From assembly GCA_035687245.1 (NCBI GenBank), contig DASRYH010000025.1, positions 1 to 53,968 of the forward strand: a stretch of DNA of 53,968 bases, in the 5' to 3' direction. The notes beneath the pieces are model-generated. The model saw only the letters and a program-made list of their open reading frames with translations. It was not told where the DNA came from and made no database searches. The translations under genes were made by a program, and so were the position numbers. Of the stretch, positions 25,149 to 32,879 are shown one piece after another; position 1 is the stretch's first letter; each line of letters begins with the position of its first letter. Origin of the DNA: DASRYH01 sp035687245 (GTDB lineage: Bacteria > Actinomycetota > Coriobacteriia > Anaerosomatales > PHET01).

Positions 25149-25856
25149 CTAGCCTTCGCCGAGGTAAGCCTTGCGCACGTCGTCGTTGGCCAGAAGCTCC
25201 TTGCCAGTACCGGTGAGCTTGATCTCGCCGGTCTCCAAAACGTAGCCGCGGTCGGCGATCGAGAGCGCCAGGTTGGCGTTCTGCTCGACCAGCAGGATCG
25301 TGATGCCGTCGTTGTTGAGCTTCTCGATGACCTCAAAGACGGTCTCAACGACGACCGGAGCGAGGCCCATGGAAGGTTCGTCGAGCATGAGCAGCTTCGG
25401 CGAAGACATCAGGCCTCGACCCATCGCCAACATCTGCTGCTCGCCACCAGAGAGCGTGCCGCCCTTCTGAGCGACGCGCTCTTTCAGGCGCGGGAAGAGC
25501 TCGAAGACGTGGTCGAGATCGCTAGCGATCTGGTCCTTGTCGTTGCGCAGGTAGGCGCCCATCTCGAGGTTCTCCATGACCGTCATGCGCGAGAAGATGC
25601 GGCGACCTTCGGGAACCTGCACGATACCCTTGGCCGCGACCTTGTGCGCCGCAACGCCGCTGATCGTCTCACCGTTGAAGGTGATCGTACCGGCGGTCGG
25701 GGAGAGCTGCCCAGAGATGGTCTTGAGCGTGGTGGACTTGCCGGCGCCGTTCGCGCCGATCAGGGTGACGATCTCGCCTTCATTGACTTCGATCGAGATG
25801 CCTCGCAGCGCCTCGATCTTGCCGTAACACGTGTTGAGGTCGGTGACTTTCAGCAT
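25149..25856 (-). CDS. livF: Branched-chain amino-acid type ABC ATPase LivF
   Basis: 235 residues, normal for LivF. Walker A GANGAGKST near 34-42, LivF-type VQVPEGRRIFSRMTVMENLEMGAY, signature LSGGEQQMLAMGRGLM, Walker B LLMLDEPSMGLAP and H-loop LLVEQNANLALSIADRGYVLETG. It drives the permease pair with LivG. The ATG at 25856 lies 2 bases after the livG stop. Last gene of the livH-M-G-F operon. Confidence 0.95.
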   Translation of the reverse strand: MLKVTDLNTCYGKIEALRGISIEVNEGEIVTLIGANGAGKSTTLKTISGQLSPTAGTITFNGETISGVAAHKVAAKGIVQVPEGRRIFSRMTVMENLEMGAYLRNDKDQIASDLDHVFELFPRLKERVAQKGGTLSGGEQQMLAMGRGLMSSPKLLMLDEPSMGLAPVVVETVFEVIEKLNNDGITILLVEQNANLALSIADRGYVLETGEIKLTGTGKELLANDDVRKAYLGEG

Positions 25857-25858
25857 GC

Positions 25859-26728
25859 CTACTCCTCCCCGCCCTCTGCGGCGTCGGACTCGGGCGCAGC
25901 CGGCACCGCAACCGTAACGGCCGGCGTGTTGGCGGAGCTGTTCTTGCTTGCCTTCAGCATCTCGTCGGCGCCCTTGCCCAGATACGCCTCGATGACCTGC
26001 GGGTTGGCCTGGATCTCGGCCGGCAGGCCTTCGGCAATCAGCTCGCCGAAGTCGAGCACGTAGATGCGATCGGCGATGTCCATGACGACCTTCATGTCGT
26101 GCTCGATGAGCAGAACGGTGATGCCAAGGCCGCGGACCTTGCGGATCAGACCGTTGAGCGACTGCGACTCCTGCGGGTTCATACCGGCAGCCGGCTCGTC
26201 GAGGAGCAGCAGCGTCGGATCGGTAGCCATGGCGCGTGCGATCTCAAGCCGGCGCTGGTCACCGTAGGGCAGGTTCTTCGCGAGCTCGTTGGCGGCCCAG
26301 CCCAGACCGACGAACTGCAGCCACTTGCGGGCCTCAGTCTCAGTGGCGCGCTCTTCCTTCTTGAACGCCGGGTGGCGGAAGACCGCGCCCACGGGGCCCT
26401 GCTTGGTCCGCGTATGGCGACCGACCATGACGTTCTCGAGCGCCGTCATGTTCTGGAAGAGACGGATGTTTTGGAAGGTACGGGCGATGCCCATGGCGCA
26501 GATCTTGTGCGGCTTTGTGCCGCCCACGGCGGTGCCCTTGAAGGTGAGGGTGCCCTGGGTCGGCGTGTAGATGCCGGTGAGCAGGTTGAAGAAGGTCGTC
26601 TTGCCGGCGCCGTTGGGGCCGATCAGCGCGACGATCTCGCCCTCGTCGATATGCATGGTCACGTTGCTGACGGCCTTCAGTCCGCCGAACTGCATCGTGA
26701 CGTTGGTAGCTTCTACCAGCGATGCCAT
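25859..26728 (-). CDS. livG: Branched-chain amino-acid type ABC ATPase LivG
   Basis: 289 residues. Walker A GPNGAGKTT at 37-45, LivG-type GIARTFQNIRLFQNMTALENVMVG, signature region LPYGDQRRLEIARAM (the LSGG motif is replaced by LPYG, as is usual in LivG), Walker B LLLLDEPAAGMNP, H-loop LLIEHDMKVVMDIADRIYVLDFG. The last 35 residues are an Ala/Pro/Glu-rich tail not present in the core family. It pairs with LivF; 22 bases separate it from livM. Confidence 0.95.
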   Translation of the reverse strand: MASLVEATNVTMQFGGLKAVSNVTMHIDEGEIVALIGPNGAGKTTFFNLLTGIYTPTQGTLTFKGTAVGGTKPHKICAMGIARTFQNIRLFQNMTALENVMVGRHTRTKQGPVGAVFRHPAFKKEERATETEARKWLQFVGLGWAANELAKNLPYGDQRRLEIARAMATDPTLLLLDEPAAGMNPQESQSLNGLIRKVRGLGITVLLIEHDMKVVMDIADRIYVLDFGELIAEGLPAEIQANPQVIEAYLGKGADEMLKASKNSSANTPAVTVAVPAAPESDAAEGGEE

Positions 26729-26750
26729 TGTTGTGCCTTTCCGATCCCGG

Positions 26751-28004
26751 CTAGAGATCTTCGCCGGGGATGGCCGTGTCGTGCTGAGCGTCGAAGAGCG
26801 TCTCGTTCGACTCGTCGAGCATCTTCTCGTCGTCAGGATGCAGCTCGCGTGCGCGCCGCTTCGACGGAATGATGCCCTGAGGCCGGATGGCCATCATCAG
26901 CACCATCAGGAAGCCGAAGACGAGGTAGCGGTAGTTGGAGACCGCAGACTGGGCCTCGGCCGACAGGTTGATGCCTATGACCTCAAGCCAACCGGCCTGT
27001 GCCGCGCCGCGGATGAACTCGGGGATGCCTTGGATGAACAGCGCACCCACGATGGCACCCGGGATCGAGCCCATACCGCCGATAACGACGATCGAGACGA
27101 CGAACACCGACTCCATGAACGTGAACGACTCGGGGCTTACGAAGCCCTGGAAGTTCGCGAAGGTGATGCCGGCGATACCGCCCCACATCGCACCCAGCGA
27201 GAAGGCATACAGCTTGGCGCCGGTGATGTTGACACCCATCGATGAGGCTGCGACCTCGTCCTCACGCATCGCGGTCCACGAACGACCGAGTCGCGAGTTG
27301 TCGAGCCTGCGCACGACGAAGATCGTCAACAGGCAGAAGATCACGATCACGTAGTACCAGTACACGTTGTTGGAGAAAGTGAAGTTAAAGCCGTTGGGGC
27401 CTATGTTCGGAACCTGCACGTACAACGTGTTCTGCAGCCAGTCCAGACCAGCAGGCTTCGGCATGACCTCGCCGGCCTTCGGCAGACCAGCAGCACCGTT
27501 GGACAGGCCGAAGATGTTGTTGTTCAAGCAGATACGCACGATCTCGCCGAAGCCCAGCGTCACGATGGCGAGGTAGTCGCCACGAAGACGCAGGACCGGC
27601 GTGCCCAGACAGATACCGGTGATCGCAGCGGCGATCATCGCGACCGGGATCATCACGAAGTACGAGATGCCCGGAAGCCAAGGGATGCTCGGGAACGTCT
27701 TGGCGAGGAACTGCGAGAACGGCAGACCCGACAGGACGCCCGCATAGGCACCGATCGCGTAGAACGCGATGTACCCCAAGTCGAGCAGTCCGGCGTAGCC
27801 GACGACGATGTTGAGGCCTAGGGCCAGCATGACGTACAGGCCGACGACGGCGAGGATTCTGACCATGAACAGCTGGCCGAAACCCTGGAAGATGATCGGC
27901 ATAAGAATCACGACGAGCAGTACGAGCGCGTATGTAGCCTTCTGCACCGCGCTGGACCTACCCGCGTCTACCTTGGTTGCGATGTCCATCTTGCTTCCGC
28001 CCAT
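26751..28004 (-). CDS. livM: Branched-chain amino-acid type ABC permease LivM
   Basis: 417 residues with about ten hydrophobic helices. The LivM hallmarks are GLNIVVGYAGLLDLGYIAFYAIGAY near the N-terminus, LRLRGDYLAIVTLGFGEIVRICLNN, and the coupling loop RLDNSRLGRSWTAMREDEVAASSMGVN that contacts the ATPases. A long cytoplasmic tail (about 40 residues, Asp/Glu-rich) ends the protein. The ATG at 28004 lies 2 bases after the livH stop. Forms the channel with LivH. Confidence 0.94.
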   Translation of the reverse strand: MGGSKMDIATKVDAGRSSAVQKATYALVLLVVILMPIIFQGFGQLFMVRILAVVGLYVMLALGLNIVVGYAGLLDLGYIAFYAIGAYAGVLSGLPFSQFLAKTFPSIPWLPGISYFVMIPVAMIAAAITGICLGTPVLRLRGDYLAIVTLGFGEIVRICLNNNIFGLSNGAAGLPKAGEVMPKPAGLDWLQNTLYVQVPNIGPNGFNFTFSNNVYWYYVIVIFCLLTIFVVRRLDNSRLGRSWTAMREDEVAASSMGVNITGAKLYAFSLGAMWGGIAGITFANFQGFVSPESFTFMESVFVVSIVVIGGMGSIPGAIVGALFIQGIPEFIRGAAQAGWLEVIGINLSAEAQSAVSNYRYLVFGFLMVLMMAIRPQGIIPSKRRARELHPDDEKMLDESNETLFDAQHDTAIPGEDL

Positions 28005-28006
28005 GG

Positions 28007-28993
28007 CTACACCTTCTCCACAACGGACTCGCCGAGCAGGCCGCCCGGACGGAAGATCAGCACAAGGATGAGGATGACGAACGCGATAACGTCCTTGTAG
28101 CCGGTCGACAGGAAGCCCGCACCGAGTGACTCGACGACGCCGAGCAGGAAGCCGCCGAGCATGGCACCGCGAAGGTTACCGATGCCACCGAGAACGGCTG
28201 CCGTGAACGACTTGATACCGGGGATGAAACCCATGCTGAAGATCACAGTGCCGTAGTACATGCCGTGAAAGACACCGGCGACGGCACCGAGCGCCGGGCC
28301 GATGAAAAACGCCGTAGCAATGACGTTATTGATGTCGATTCCCATGAGTCCTGCGGCCTCGCGGTCCTGCGAGGTGGCGCGCATGGCCTTGCCGATGCGC
28401 GTCTTGGATATGAAAGTGTCCAAGATCATGAGCAGGACAAGCGAGGTGACGATGATGAGCACCTGCAAAGAGTTGATGCTCGCCCCTCCGAACTCCAGCA
28501 ATTTCTTGACCGGGAAGATCGAGGGGTACGGGATTGCCTTGCTGTCCACCCACAGCAGTACGGCGTTCTGAAGGAAGATCGAAACGCCGATCGCCGAGAT
28601 GAGCGGAGCGAGGCGCGGAGCATGACGCAGAGGTCGATAGGCGACCCGCTCAATCGTCACACCCAAGAAACCAATCACCGTCGCCGCACTGGCGAAGACG
28701 ATCACAAACAAGACGAACAGGCCGATCGGGCTGCCGACGAAGAACCCACGCGTCGACAGTAGGAACGAGAGGAACGGCAGCTTCGCGCTGACTGCTTTGA
28801 TCGCACCTTCGTTGGTGAGAATAGTCAGCACGCCGAGGCCGACGTACGCACCACCCATGAACATCTCTGAGTGGGCGAAGTTGATCATCAGCAGGATGCC
28901 GTAGACGAGGGTGTATCCCAGCGCGATGAGCGCGTACATCCCGCCTAGGGTCACGCCGTTAATCAGCTGTTGGACGATCACGTCAACTTGCAC
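28007..28993 (-). CDS. livH: Branched-chain amino-acid type ABC permease LivH
   Basis: 328 residues, about eight hydrophobic helices. Starts with the family pattern QLINGVTLGGMYALIALGYTLVYGILLMINFAHSEMFMGGAY; coupling loop SKTRIGKAMRATSQDREAAGLMGIDINNVI; C-terminal GGIGNLRGAMLGGFLLGVVESLG. First gene of the four-gene transport operon, 138 bases downstream of livJ2 across a hairpin, so it may be read from livJ2 at reduced level or from its own start. Confidence 0.94.
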   Translation of the reverse strand: MQVDVIVQQLINGVTLGGMYALIALGYTLVYGILLMINFAHSEMFMGGAYVGLGVLTILTNEGAIKAVSAKLPFLSFLLSTRGFFVGSPIGLFVLFVIVFASAATVIGFLGVTIERVAYRPLRHAPRLAPLISAIGVSIFLQNAVLLWVDSKAIPYPSIFPVKKLLEFGGASINSLQVLIIVTSLVLLMILDTFISKTRIGKAMRATSQDREAAGLMGIDINNVIATAFFIGPALGAVAGVFHGMYYGTVIFSMGFIPGIKSFTAAVLGGIGNLRGAMLGGFLLGVVESLGAGFLSTGYKDVIAFVILILVLIFRPGGLLGESVVEKV

Positions 28994-29059
28994 TTGTGTG
29001 GTTCCCGATTCTCTCAGGCTTGTCGACCGTCGTGGGCGACGCCTTGTTGCCTCTCGCGC

Positions 29060-29098
29060 ACAATCCGGGCGGACACCTTTGGCGGTGCCCGCCCGGAT
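29060..29098 (-). terminator. Hairpin between livJ copy 2 and livH
   Basis: The 15-base arms at 29063-29077 (starting ATCCGGGCGG) and 29084-29098 (ending CCGCCCGGAT) pair with one mismatch around a 6-base loop. Only TTGTGCG follows on the minus strand, so it may be a partial terminator that lets some livJ2 transcripts run into livH, a common way to make more binding protein than transporter. Confidence 0.65.
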
Positions 29099-29130
29099 GC
29101 TAGCGCGAGACTAGTACCTCAAAGCTCCGG

Positions 29131-30360
29131 CTACTTGCCCGGGATGACCTTGGGGACCCAAGCGCCCTTCTCGACCTGGTAGGTCGTGATGGCCTTGTTG
29201 GTGGTGTCGCCCGTGTCATCGAACGCGATGGCGCCAGTAACGCCCTCGCCCGTGAATGCTGCAACAGCAGCGATGACCGCGTCGCGGCCGGCCGGGGAGG
29301 CTACCTTGTCGGCACCGTCGGCCTTGGCGGTGGTCAGAACGGCCTGGATGATGATGTTCGCCGCGTCATACGAGTAAGCATCGTAGGCAGCGATCTCATC
29401 GTTGGGATACTCAGCCTTGAAGGCGTCCTGGAACTCCTGGCCCTTCGGCAGCTCGGAGACGGGGAGGCCAACCGACGTGCAGAGGTCGCCCTCGACAGCC
29501 TCGGCGCCGCCCAGCTTCACGTACTCGCCGTCGTAGAGACCGTCGCCGCCCATCAGCGGAGCCTTGATGCCCGCGTCAGAGGCCTGCTTGGCCAGCAGCG
29601 CGCCGGCGTTGTAGATGCCGCCGTAGTAGATGACGTCCGGGTTCTTGGACTTGATCTTGGTGACGAGAGCGTTGAAGTCGCTGTCCTTGTCCGAGGTCTT
29701 CTCGGTGAACAGAACCTTGCCGCCCAGCTCCTCGTACTTCTTGGCGAACTCAGCCGCAAGGCCCTCGCCGTAAGGAGTGGAGTCGTCGATGACGACAGCG
29801 GTCTTCAGGCCGAACTTGGTGAACGCGGACTCCGCGCCAGCCGGGCCCTGAACCGAGTCGATCGTGCAGACACGGAAGACGTTGTTGAAGCCCTGCTGGG
29901 TGAGCGAGGGGTTCGTCGACGCCGGCGAGATCATGACGATCTTGTTCTCGTTGTAAACCTTGGAAGCAGGGATCGAGACACCCGAGTTCAGGTGACCCAT
30001 AACGCCGACCAGGCTCGCGTCAGAGGCGAACTGGTTTGCAACGGTAACACCGGTCTTGGGGTCGCCCTGGTCGTCGCCGTCGACGGCCTCGAAGGTGATC
30101 CCGAGATCCTTGGCCTCAGCACTCTCGTTGGCCTGCTTGATGGCGAGATTCGCGCCACGCTTCATGCCCTGACCAAGAGCAACAGCGCCCTGGGTCAGCG
30201 GAGCGCCGATACCGATCTTGATGGTGACTGCCTTTGCGGTATCTCCACCGGTCGAACCCTCGCTGGTCTTCGCGCCGCCGCCGCTGCAACCCGTAGCGAT
30301 CATAGAGACCGCGACGAGCGCTGCGAGGACAGCGAGAAGGCGCTTGCTGCGCACCTTCAT
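29131..30360 (-). CDS. livJ: Branched-chain amino-acid type ABC substrate-binding lipoprotein (copy 2)
   Basis: 409 residues from the ATG at 30360, chosen for the GGGAGG upstream and the signal peptide MKVRSKRLLAVLAALV ending at lipobox MIATGC; the longer frame to 30384 has no support. Same two-lobed Leu-binding fold as copy 1, and clearly a recent paralogue: the same motifs occur in the same order with conservative changes. Being upstream of livH-M-G-F it is the natural partner of the channel; copy 1 may widen the substrate range. Confidence 0.92.
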   Translation of the reverse strand: MKVRSKRLLAVLAALVAVSMIATGCSGGGAKTSEGSTGGDTAKAVTIKIGIGAPLTQGAVALGQGMKRGANLAIKQANESAEAKDLGITFEAVDGDDQGDPKTGVTVANQFASDASLVGVMGHLNSGVSIPASKVYNENKIVMISPASTNPSLTQQGFNNVFRVCTIDSVQGPAGAESAFTKFGLKTAVVIDDSTPYGEGLAAEFAKKYEELGGKVLFTEKTSDKDSDFNALVTKIKSKNPDVIYYGGIYNAGALLAKQASDAGIKAPLMGGDGLYDGEYVKLGGAEAVEGDLCTSVGLPVSELPKGQEFQDAFKAEYPNDEIAAYDAYSYDAANIIIQAVLTTAKADGADKVASPAGRDAVIAAVAAFTGEGVTGAIAFDDTGDTTNKAITTYQVEKGAWVPKVIPGK

Positions 30361-30626
30361 ACTTCCTCCCTTGCTCCCGTACACATCGGATGACTTTCAA
30401 CCCATTGCGGCCATCCCACCGCAGGGTTGTGGGGAGCGTAGCACAATGCACCGTCACGCAATAGCTATTCATAAACCAATGGATGACGAGGGAGTTTGTG
30501 CTTTTGAGAGCGCAAGACTATGCATCGGGTTAATCAACATGAATGCTGTGTCCAGCATGTTACCAGTGTGCGGGAGAAGCCGACGTGCCACAATTGCGAC
30601 ACGCCTCATCACGGGAGAGCAGAGGG

Positions 30627-30872
30627 ATGCACTACAACATCTGGGTCTGGGTGTGGGTCGCCCTCGCGGCGATCCTCACAGTCGCCGAGTTCTTCACCGG
30701 CGGCTTCTACCTGCTCCCCTTCGGAATCGGCTCCGCTCTCGCGGCCGCGCTCGAGTTCGCGGCACCCGGCACGATCGGCATCCAATGGGGCGTCTTCGGC
30801 GTCGTGTCTTCGGTGCTGCTCGTGACCGCGCAACGGCTGCGGCTGGCGCGCCGACGGCGCGAAGGTTCCTAG
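30627..30872 (+). CDS. NfeD-like small membrane protein
   Basis: 81 residues from the ATG at 30627. It is two or three hydrophobic helices (NIWVWVWVALAAILTVAEFFTGGFYLLPFGIGSALAA, then a GVFGVVSSVLLVTAQ helix) ending in a basic tail. The acidic AEFFTGGFYLLPFGIGSA pattern matches the membrane part of NfeD proteins, which work with flotillin-like or stomatin-like partners. It lacks the C-terminal OB-fold domain of full NfeD and has no partner gene beside it. The region upstream (30361-30626) holds no other gene I can support. Confidence 0.7.
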   Translation: MHYNIWVWVWVALAAILTVAEFFTGGFYLLPFGIGSALAAALEFAAPGTIGIQWGVFGVVSSVLLVTAQRLRLARRRREGS

Positions 30873-30875
30873 CAG

Positions 30876-31547
30876 CTAGCCCGCGAAAGGCGCTACCACA
30901 TAGACGAGCCCGTCGCGAATCCGCACGTCGTACGTGCGAACATCAGCGTTCGGATGGTCCGTTGTCCCGTCGCGTAGGTCATAGCGCCAGCCGTGCCATG
31001 GGCAGACCGCGAAGTAGCCGTCGACGAAACCCTCAGCAAGCGGCCCGAATGCGTGTCGGCACACGTTCGAGAGCGCGAAGACCTCGTCGCCCGTGCGGGC
31101 GATTGCCACGTCGTTCTTGCCGACCTTCACGTGGCGCATGGCGCCGTCCGGCAGGTCTTCAAGCCGGGCCACAGGCACCTCGATGGGCGTGCCGGGCGCG
31201 GGGTCGTCGAGCACACCGATCAGCTCTGCGCCGTCCTCTATGCCTTGGAGGATGAACAACCCGCACCAGCACTTGCTGATCGCAGCGAAGTGGTCGCGGT
31301 AGAACGGGATGCAGGGGCACACGATCTTGAGGTCCTCTTTGGGGTCGCCTGTCCTGATTCGGCAGGGGCAGTAGACATCGCCGTCGCGCTCGAGAATCTC
31401 GATCTCTGAAGCAAGCACCTCGTCGACGAAGTCGGTCTCCGTGTTGAACTTGTAGCCGAGTCTCTCGGCAAAGGGCCCCATGTAGGCCTTCAGGTCATCG
31501 ATGGTCGTTCCGGTCTCGAAAACCCGGCGCACGCCGCGCTCTGTCAT
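30876..31547 (-). CDS. Ferredoxin-thioredoxin reductase catalytic domain fused to a Rieske domain
   Basis: 223 residues. Residues 1-115 follow the FTR catalytic (beta) subunit: paired cysteines CPC at 60-62 and 77-79 and CWC at 93-95, arranged to hold a [4Fe-4S] cluster beside a redox disulfide. Residues about 125-220 are a Rieske [2Fe-2S] domain with ligands C163, H165, C182 and H185 (CRH...CPWH). The last FTR motif is normally CHC; here the His is Trp. A strong AGGAGG precedes the ATG; a glutaredoxin gene lies 11 bases upstream in the same operon. It likely passes electrons from ferredoxin or the Rieske centre to a glutaredoxin- or thioredoxin-like partner. Confidence 0.85.
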   Translation of the reverse strand: MTERGVRRVFETGTTIDDLKAYMGPFAERLGYKFNTETDFVDEVLASEIEILERDGDVYCPCRIRTGDPKEDLKIVCPCIPFYRDHFAAISKCWCGLFILQGIEDGAELIGVLDDPAPGTPIEVPVARLEDLPDGAMRHVKVGKNDVAIARTGDEVFALSNVCRHAFGPLAEGFVDGYFAVCPWHGWRYDLRDGTTDHPNADVRTYDVRIRDGLVYVVAPFAG

Positions 31548-31558
31548 CTCAGATCCTC

Positions 31559-31804
31559 CTAGAAGCCGAGGATCTCGCCGATGCGCGTTTTGTTGAAACC
31601 GACGACCACCTGCTCGTCGGCTACGAGTACGGGAAACGAGGTCCCGCCAGAGAGGCGCTTCACGTCATCAACCGCCTGCTGCCGCTCGTCGCCATCGAGC
31701 TGGTCGACTTCGGTGAGATCGTAGGAGACGTCATGCTCCTCAAGGTAGCGCTTGGTCATGCGGCAGTACGGGCATGTCGACAGCGCATAGAGGTGAACGT
31801 TCAT
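31559..31804 (-). CDS. Glutaredoxin-like protein
   Basis: 81 residues, thioredoxin fold: NVHLYALSTCPYCRMTKRYLEE with redox pair C11-C14, the cis-Pro loop TSFPVLVADEQVVVGF and a C-terminal helix. The start at 31804 fits the fold exactly; the longer open frame upstream is not coding-like. It precedes the FTR-Rieske gene, its probable reductant. A small hairpin (next entry) overlaps its ribosome-binding site and is found identically in front of the OsmC gene at 51.7 kb. Confidence 0.9.
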   Translation of the reverse strand: MNVHLYALSTCPYCRMTKRYLEEHDVSYDLTEVDQLDGDERQQAVDDVKRLSGGTSFPVLVADEQVVVGFNKTRIGEILGF

Positions 31805-31819
31805 CGAAGTCCCCTTCGG
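31802..31819 (-). promoter_or_regulatory. Start-site hairpin shared with the OsmC gene
   Basis: The minus strand reads CCGAAGGGGACTTCGATG, where the final ATG starts the glutaredoxin. CGAAG and CTTCG pair around GGGA, so part of the SD (AAGGGG) sits in the stem. The same 18 bases precede the OsmC start at 51734-51751. The stem is short, so a role in controlling translation is inference. Confidence 0.45.
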
Positions 31820-31898
31820 CAGCTTGCATGTGTGACGGTTGCATCCACTATTCCCCAAAAGGCCCGCTAAGCACACCGTATGTGAGTGGCAAAGCACA

Positions 31899-31928
31899 CT
31901 TACACGACTGGGAAGAGGAGCGTATACT
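31899..31928 (+). promoter_or_regulatory. Candidate promoter for a short leader or small RNA
   Basis: CTTACA (31899-31904), 18 bases, then TATACT (31923-31928) on the plus strand, close to the sigma-70 consensus. It points to the terminator-like hairpin 70 bases further on. Confidence 0.4.
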
Positions 31929-31934
31929 TCTTCG

Positions 31935-32036
31935 AGTTGGACTCGCCCGCACGCTGCTTGAACGATATTCGATGCAGGCGTGATGGGGAGGGGACGCGGA
32001 AGGTGAGCCGCTACGCGGTCTCGCCTTTCGCTTTTT
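31935..32036 (+). ncRNA. Possible small RNA or attenuated leader upstream of the WalJ-type gene
   Basis: Between a TATACT promoter and a hairpin followed by CTTTTT lies about 100 bases with no open frame of note. A first stem can form (CACGC near 31953 with GCGTG near 31977), and the second is the terminator. The next gene starts at 32064, so this is either a free small RNA or a leader that ends most transcripts before walJ. No known RNA family was recognised. Confidence 0.3.
31999..32036 (+). terminator. Intrinsic terminator or attenuator upstream of the WalJ-type gene
   Basis: AAGG-T-GAG-CCGC pairs with GCGG-T-CTC-G-CCTT around TAC, followed by TCGCTTTTTG. It has the shape of a rho-independent terminator but lies upstream of a plus-strand gene, not downstream of one. 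Confidence 0.55.
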
Positions 32037-32063
32037 GTGAGAGCGCGCGTGTAGACTGCGCCC

Positions 32064-32879
32064 ATGTCTACGGCCCCACGCATGCGCGTCGTCGCGCTCG
32101 GATCCGGCTCCGCCGGCAACGCCATCGCCCTCACCGATGGCGACACCACGTTGCTCGTGGATGCTGGGCTTTCGGCTCGCGAAATCTCGCGCAGGCTTGC
32201 GGCCGCGGGAATCGAGGCGGCCTCCATTTCGGCCATTCTCGTCACGCACGAGCACGGCGATCACGTTCGGGGCATCGACGTCTTCCTGCGCAGGTATGCC
32301 CACGAGGCGGCGCTCTACGCGACGCGAGGCACACTAGCGGCTGCTAGCGGACTCGGCGAGGGGCGCGAGCGAGCCGTGGAGGTGAAGCCCGGCGACACCT
32401 TCAACGTGGGGAGCTTCGAGGTCATCGCCTTCCCTACCAGCCACGACGCGGCACAGCCCGTGGGCTACGTCTTCCGCGCCGGTGGGATGACAGCCGGCAT
32501 AGCCACCGACACGGGCGTGCTCTCAGCTGCTGCGCTTGAGGCGCTCGGCGGATGTGCAGTGCTTGGACTTGAGACAAACCACGACATTGAGATGTTGGAG
32601 CGAGGACCCTACCCCGCACATCTCAAGCGCCGGATCCGCTCGCACGCCGGGCACCTCTCCAACGAAGACGCCGCCGCCGCTTTGGCGACGCTCGCGCACG
32701 ATGGCCTCACGCACGTGCTGGCGCTACACCGCTCGAGAACCAACAACACAGCGCGCCTCGCCGGCCGCTCACTCGAGTCGAGTCTTCGCCGAATCGGCGC
32801 GAGCGCGCGAGTATCAGTCGCCTCGCAAGACGAGATCTGCGACTCGGACCCGCCGCAGCAGACGCTCTTCGGCGACTAG
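32064..32879 (+). CDS. walJ: Metallo-beta-lactamase-fold hydrolase of the YycJ/WalJ type
   Basis: 271 residues. The metal site THEHGDH (about residues 60-66) is followed by the usual downstream His and Asp (FPTSHDA, GIATDTG) and LAHDGLTHVLALHRSRTNN near the end. LGSGSAGNAI at the N-terminus marks the YycJ/WalJ subgroup, proposed to be a 5'-3' DNA exonuclease-like or RNase-J-like enzyme linked to replication or cell-wall control. There is no WalRK pair beside it. Its TAG stop shares the bases CTAG with the stop of the converging ABC gene. Confidence 0.85.
   Translation: MSTAPRMRVVALGSGSAGNAIALTDGDTTLLVDAGLSAREISRRLAAAGIEAASISAILVTHEHGDHVRGIDVFLRRYAHEAALYATRGTLAAASGLGEGRERAVEVKPGDTFNVGSFEVIAFPTSHDAAQPVGYVFRAGGMTAGIATDTGVLSAAALEALGGCAVLGLETNHDIEMLERGPYPAHLKRRIRSHAGHLSNEDAAAALATLAHDGLTHVLALHRSRTNNTARLAGRSLESSLRRIGASARVSVASQDEICDSDPPQQTLFGD

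Noticed and set aside
23667..26063. An uninterrupted plus-strand frame of about 800 codons
   Set aside because: It lies antisense to livJ and livF, which have full family motifs; GC-rich codon structure keeps the opposite frame open.
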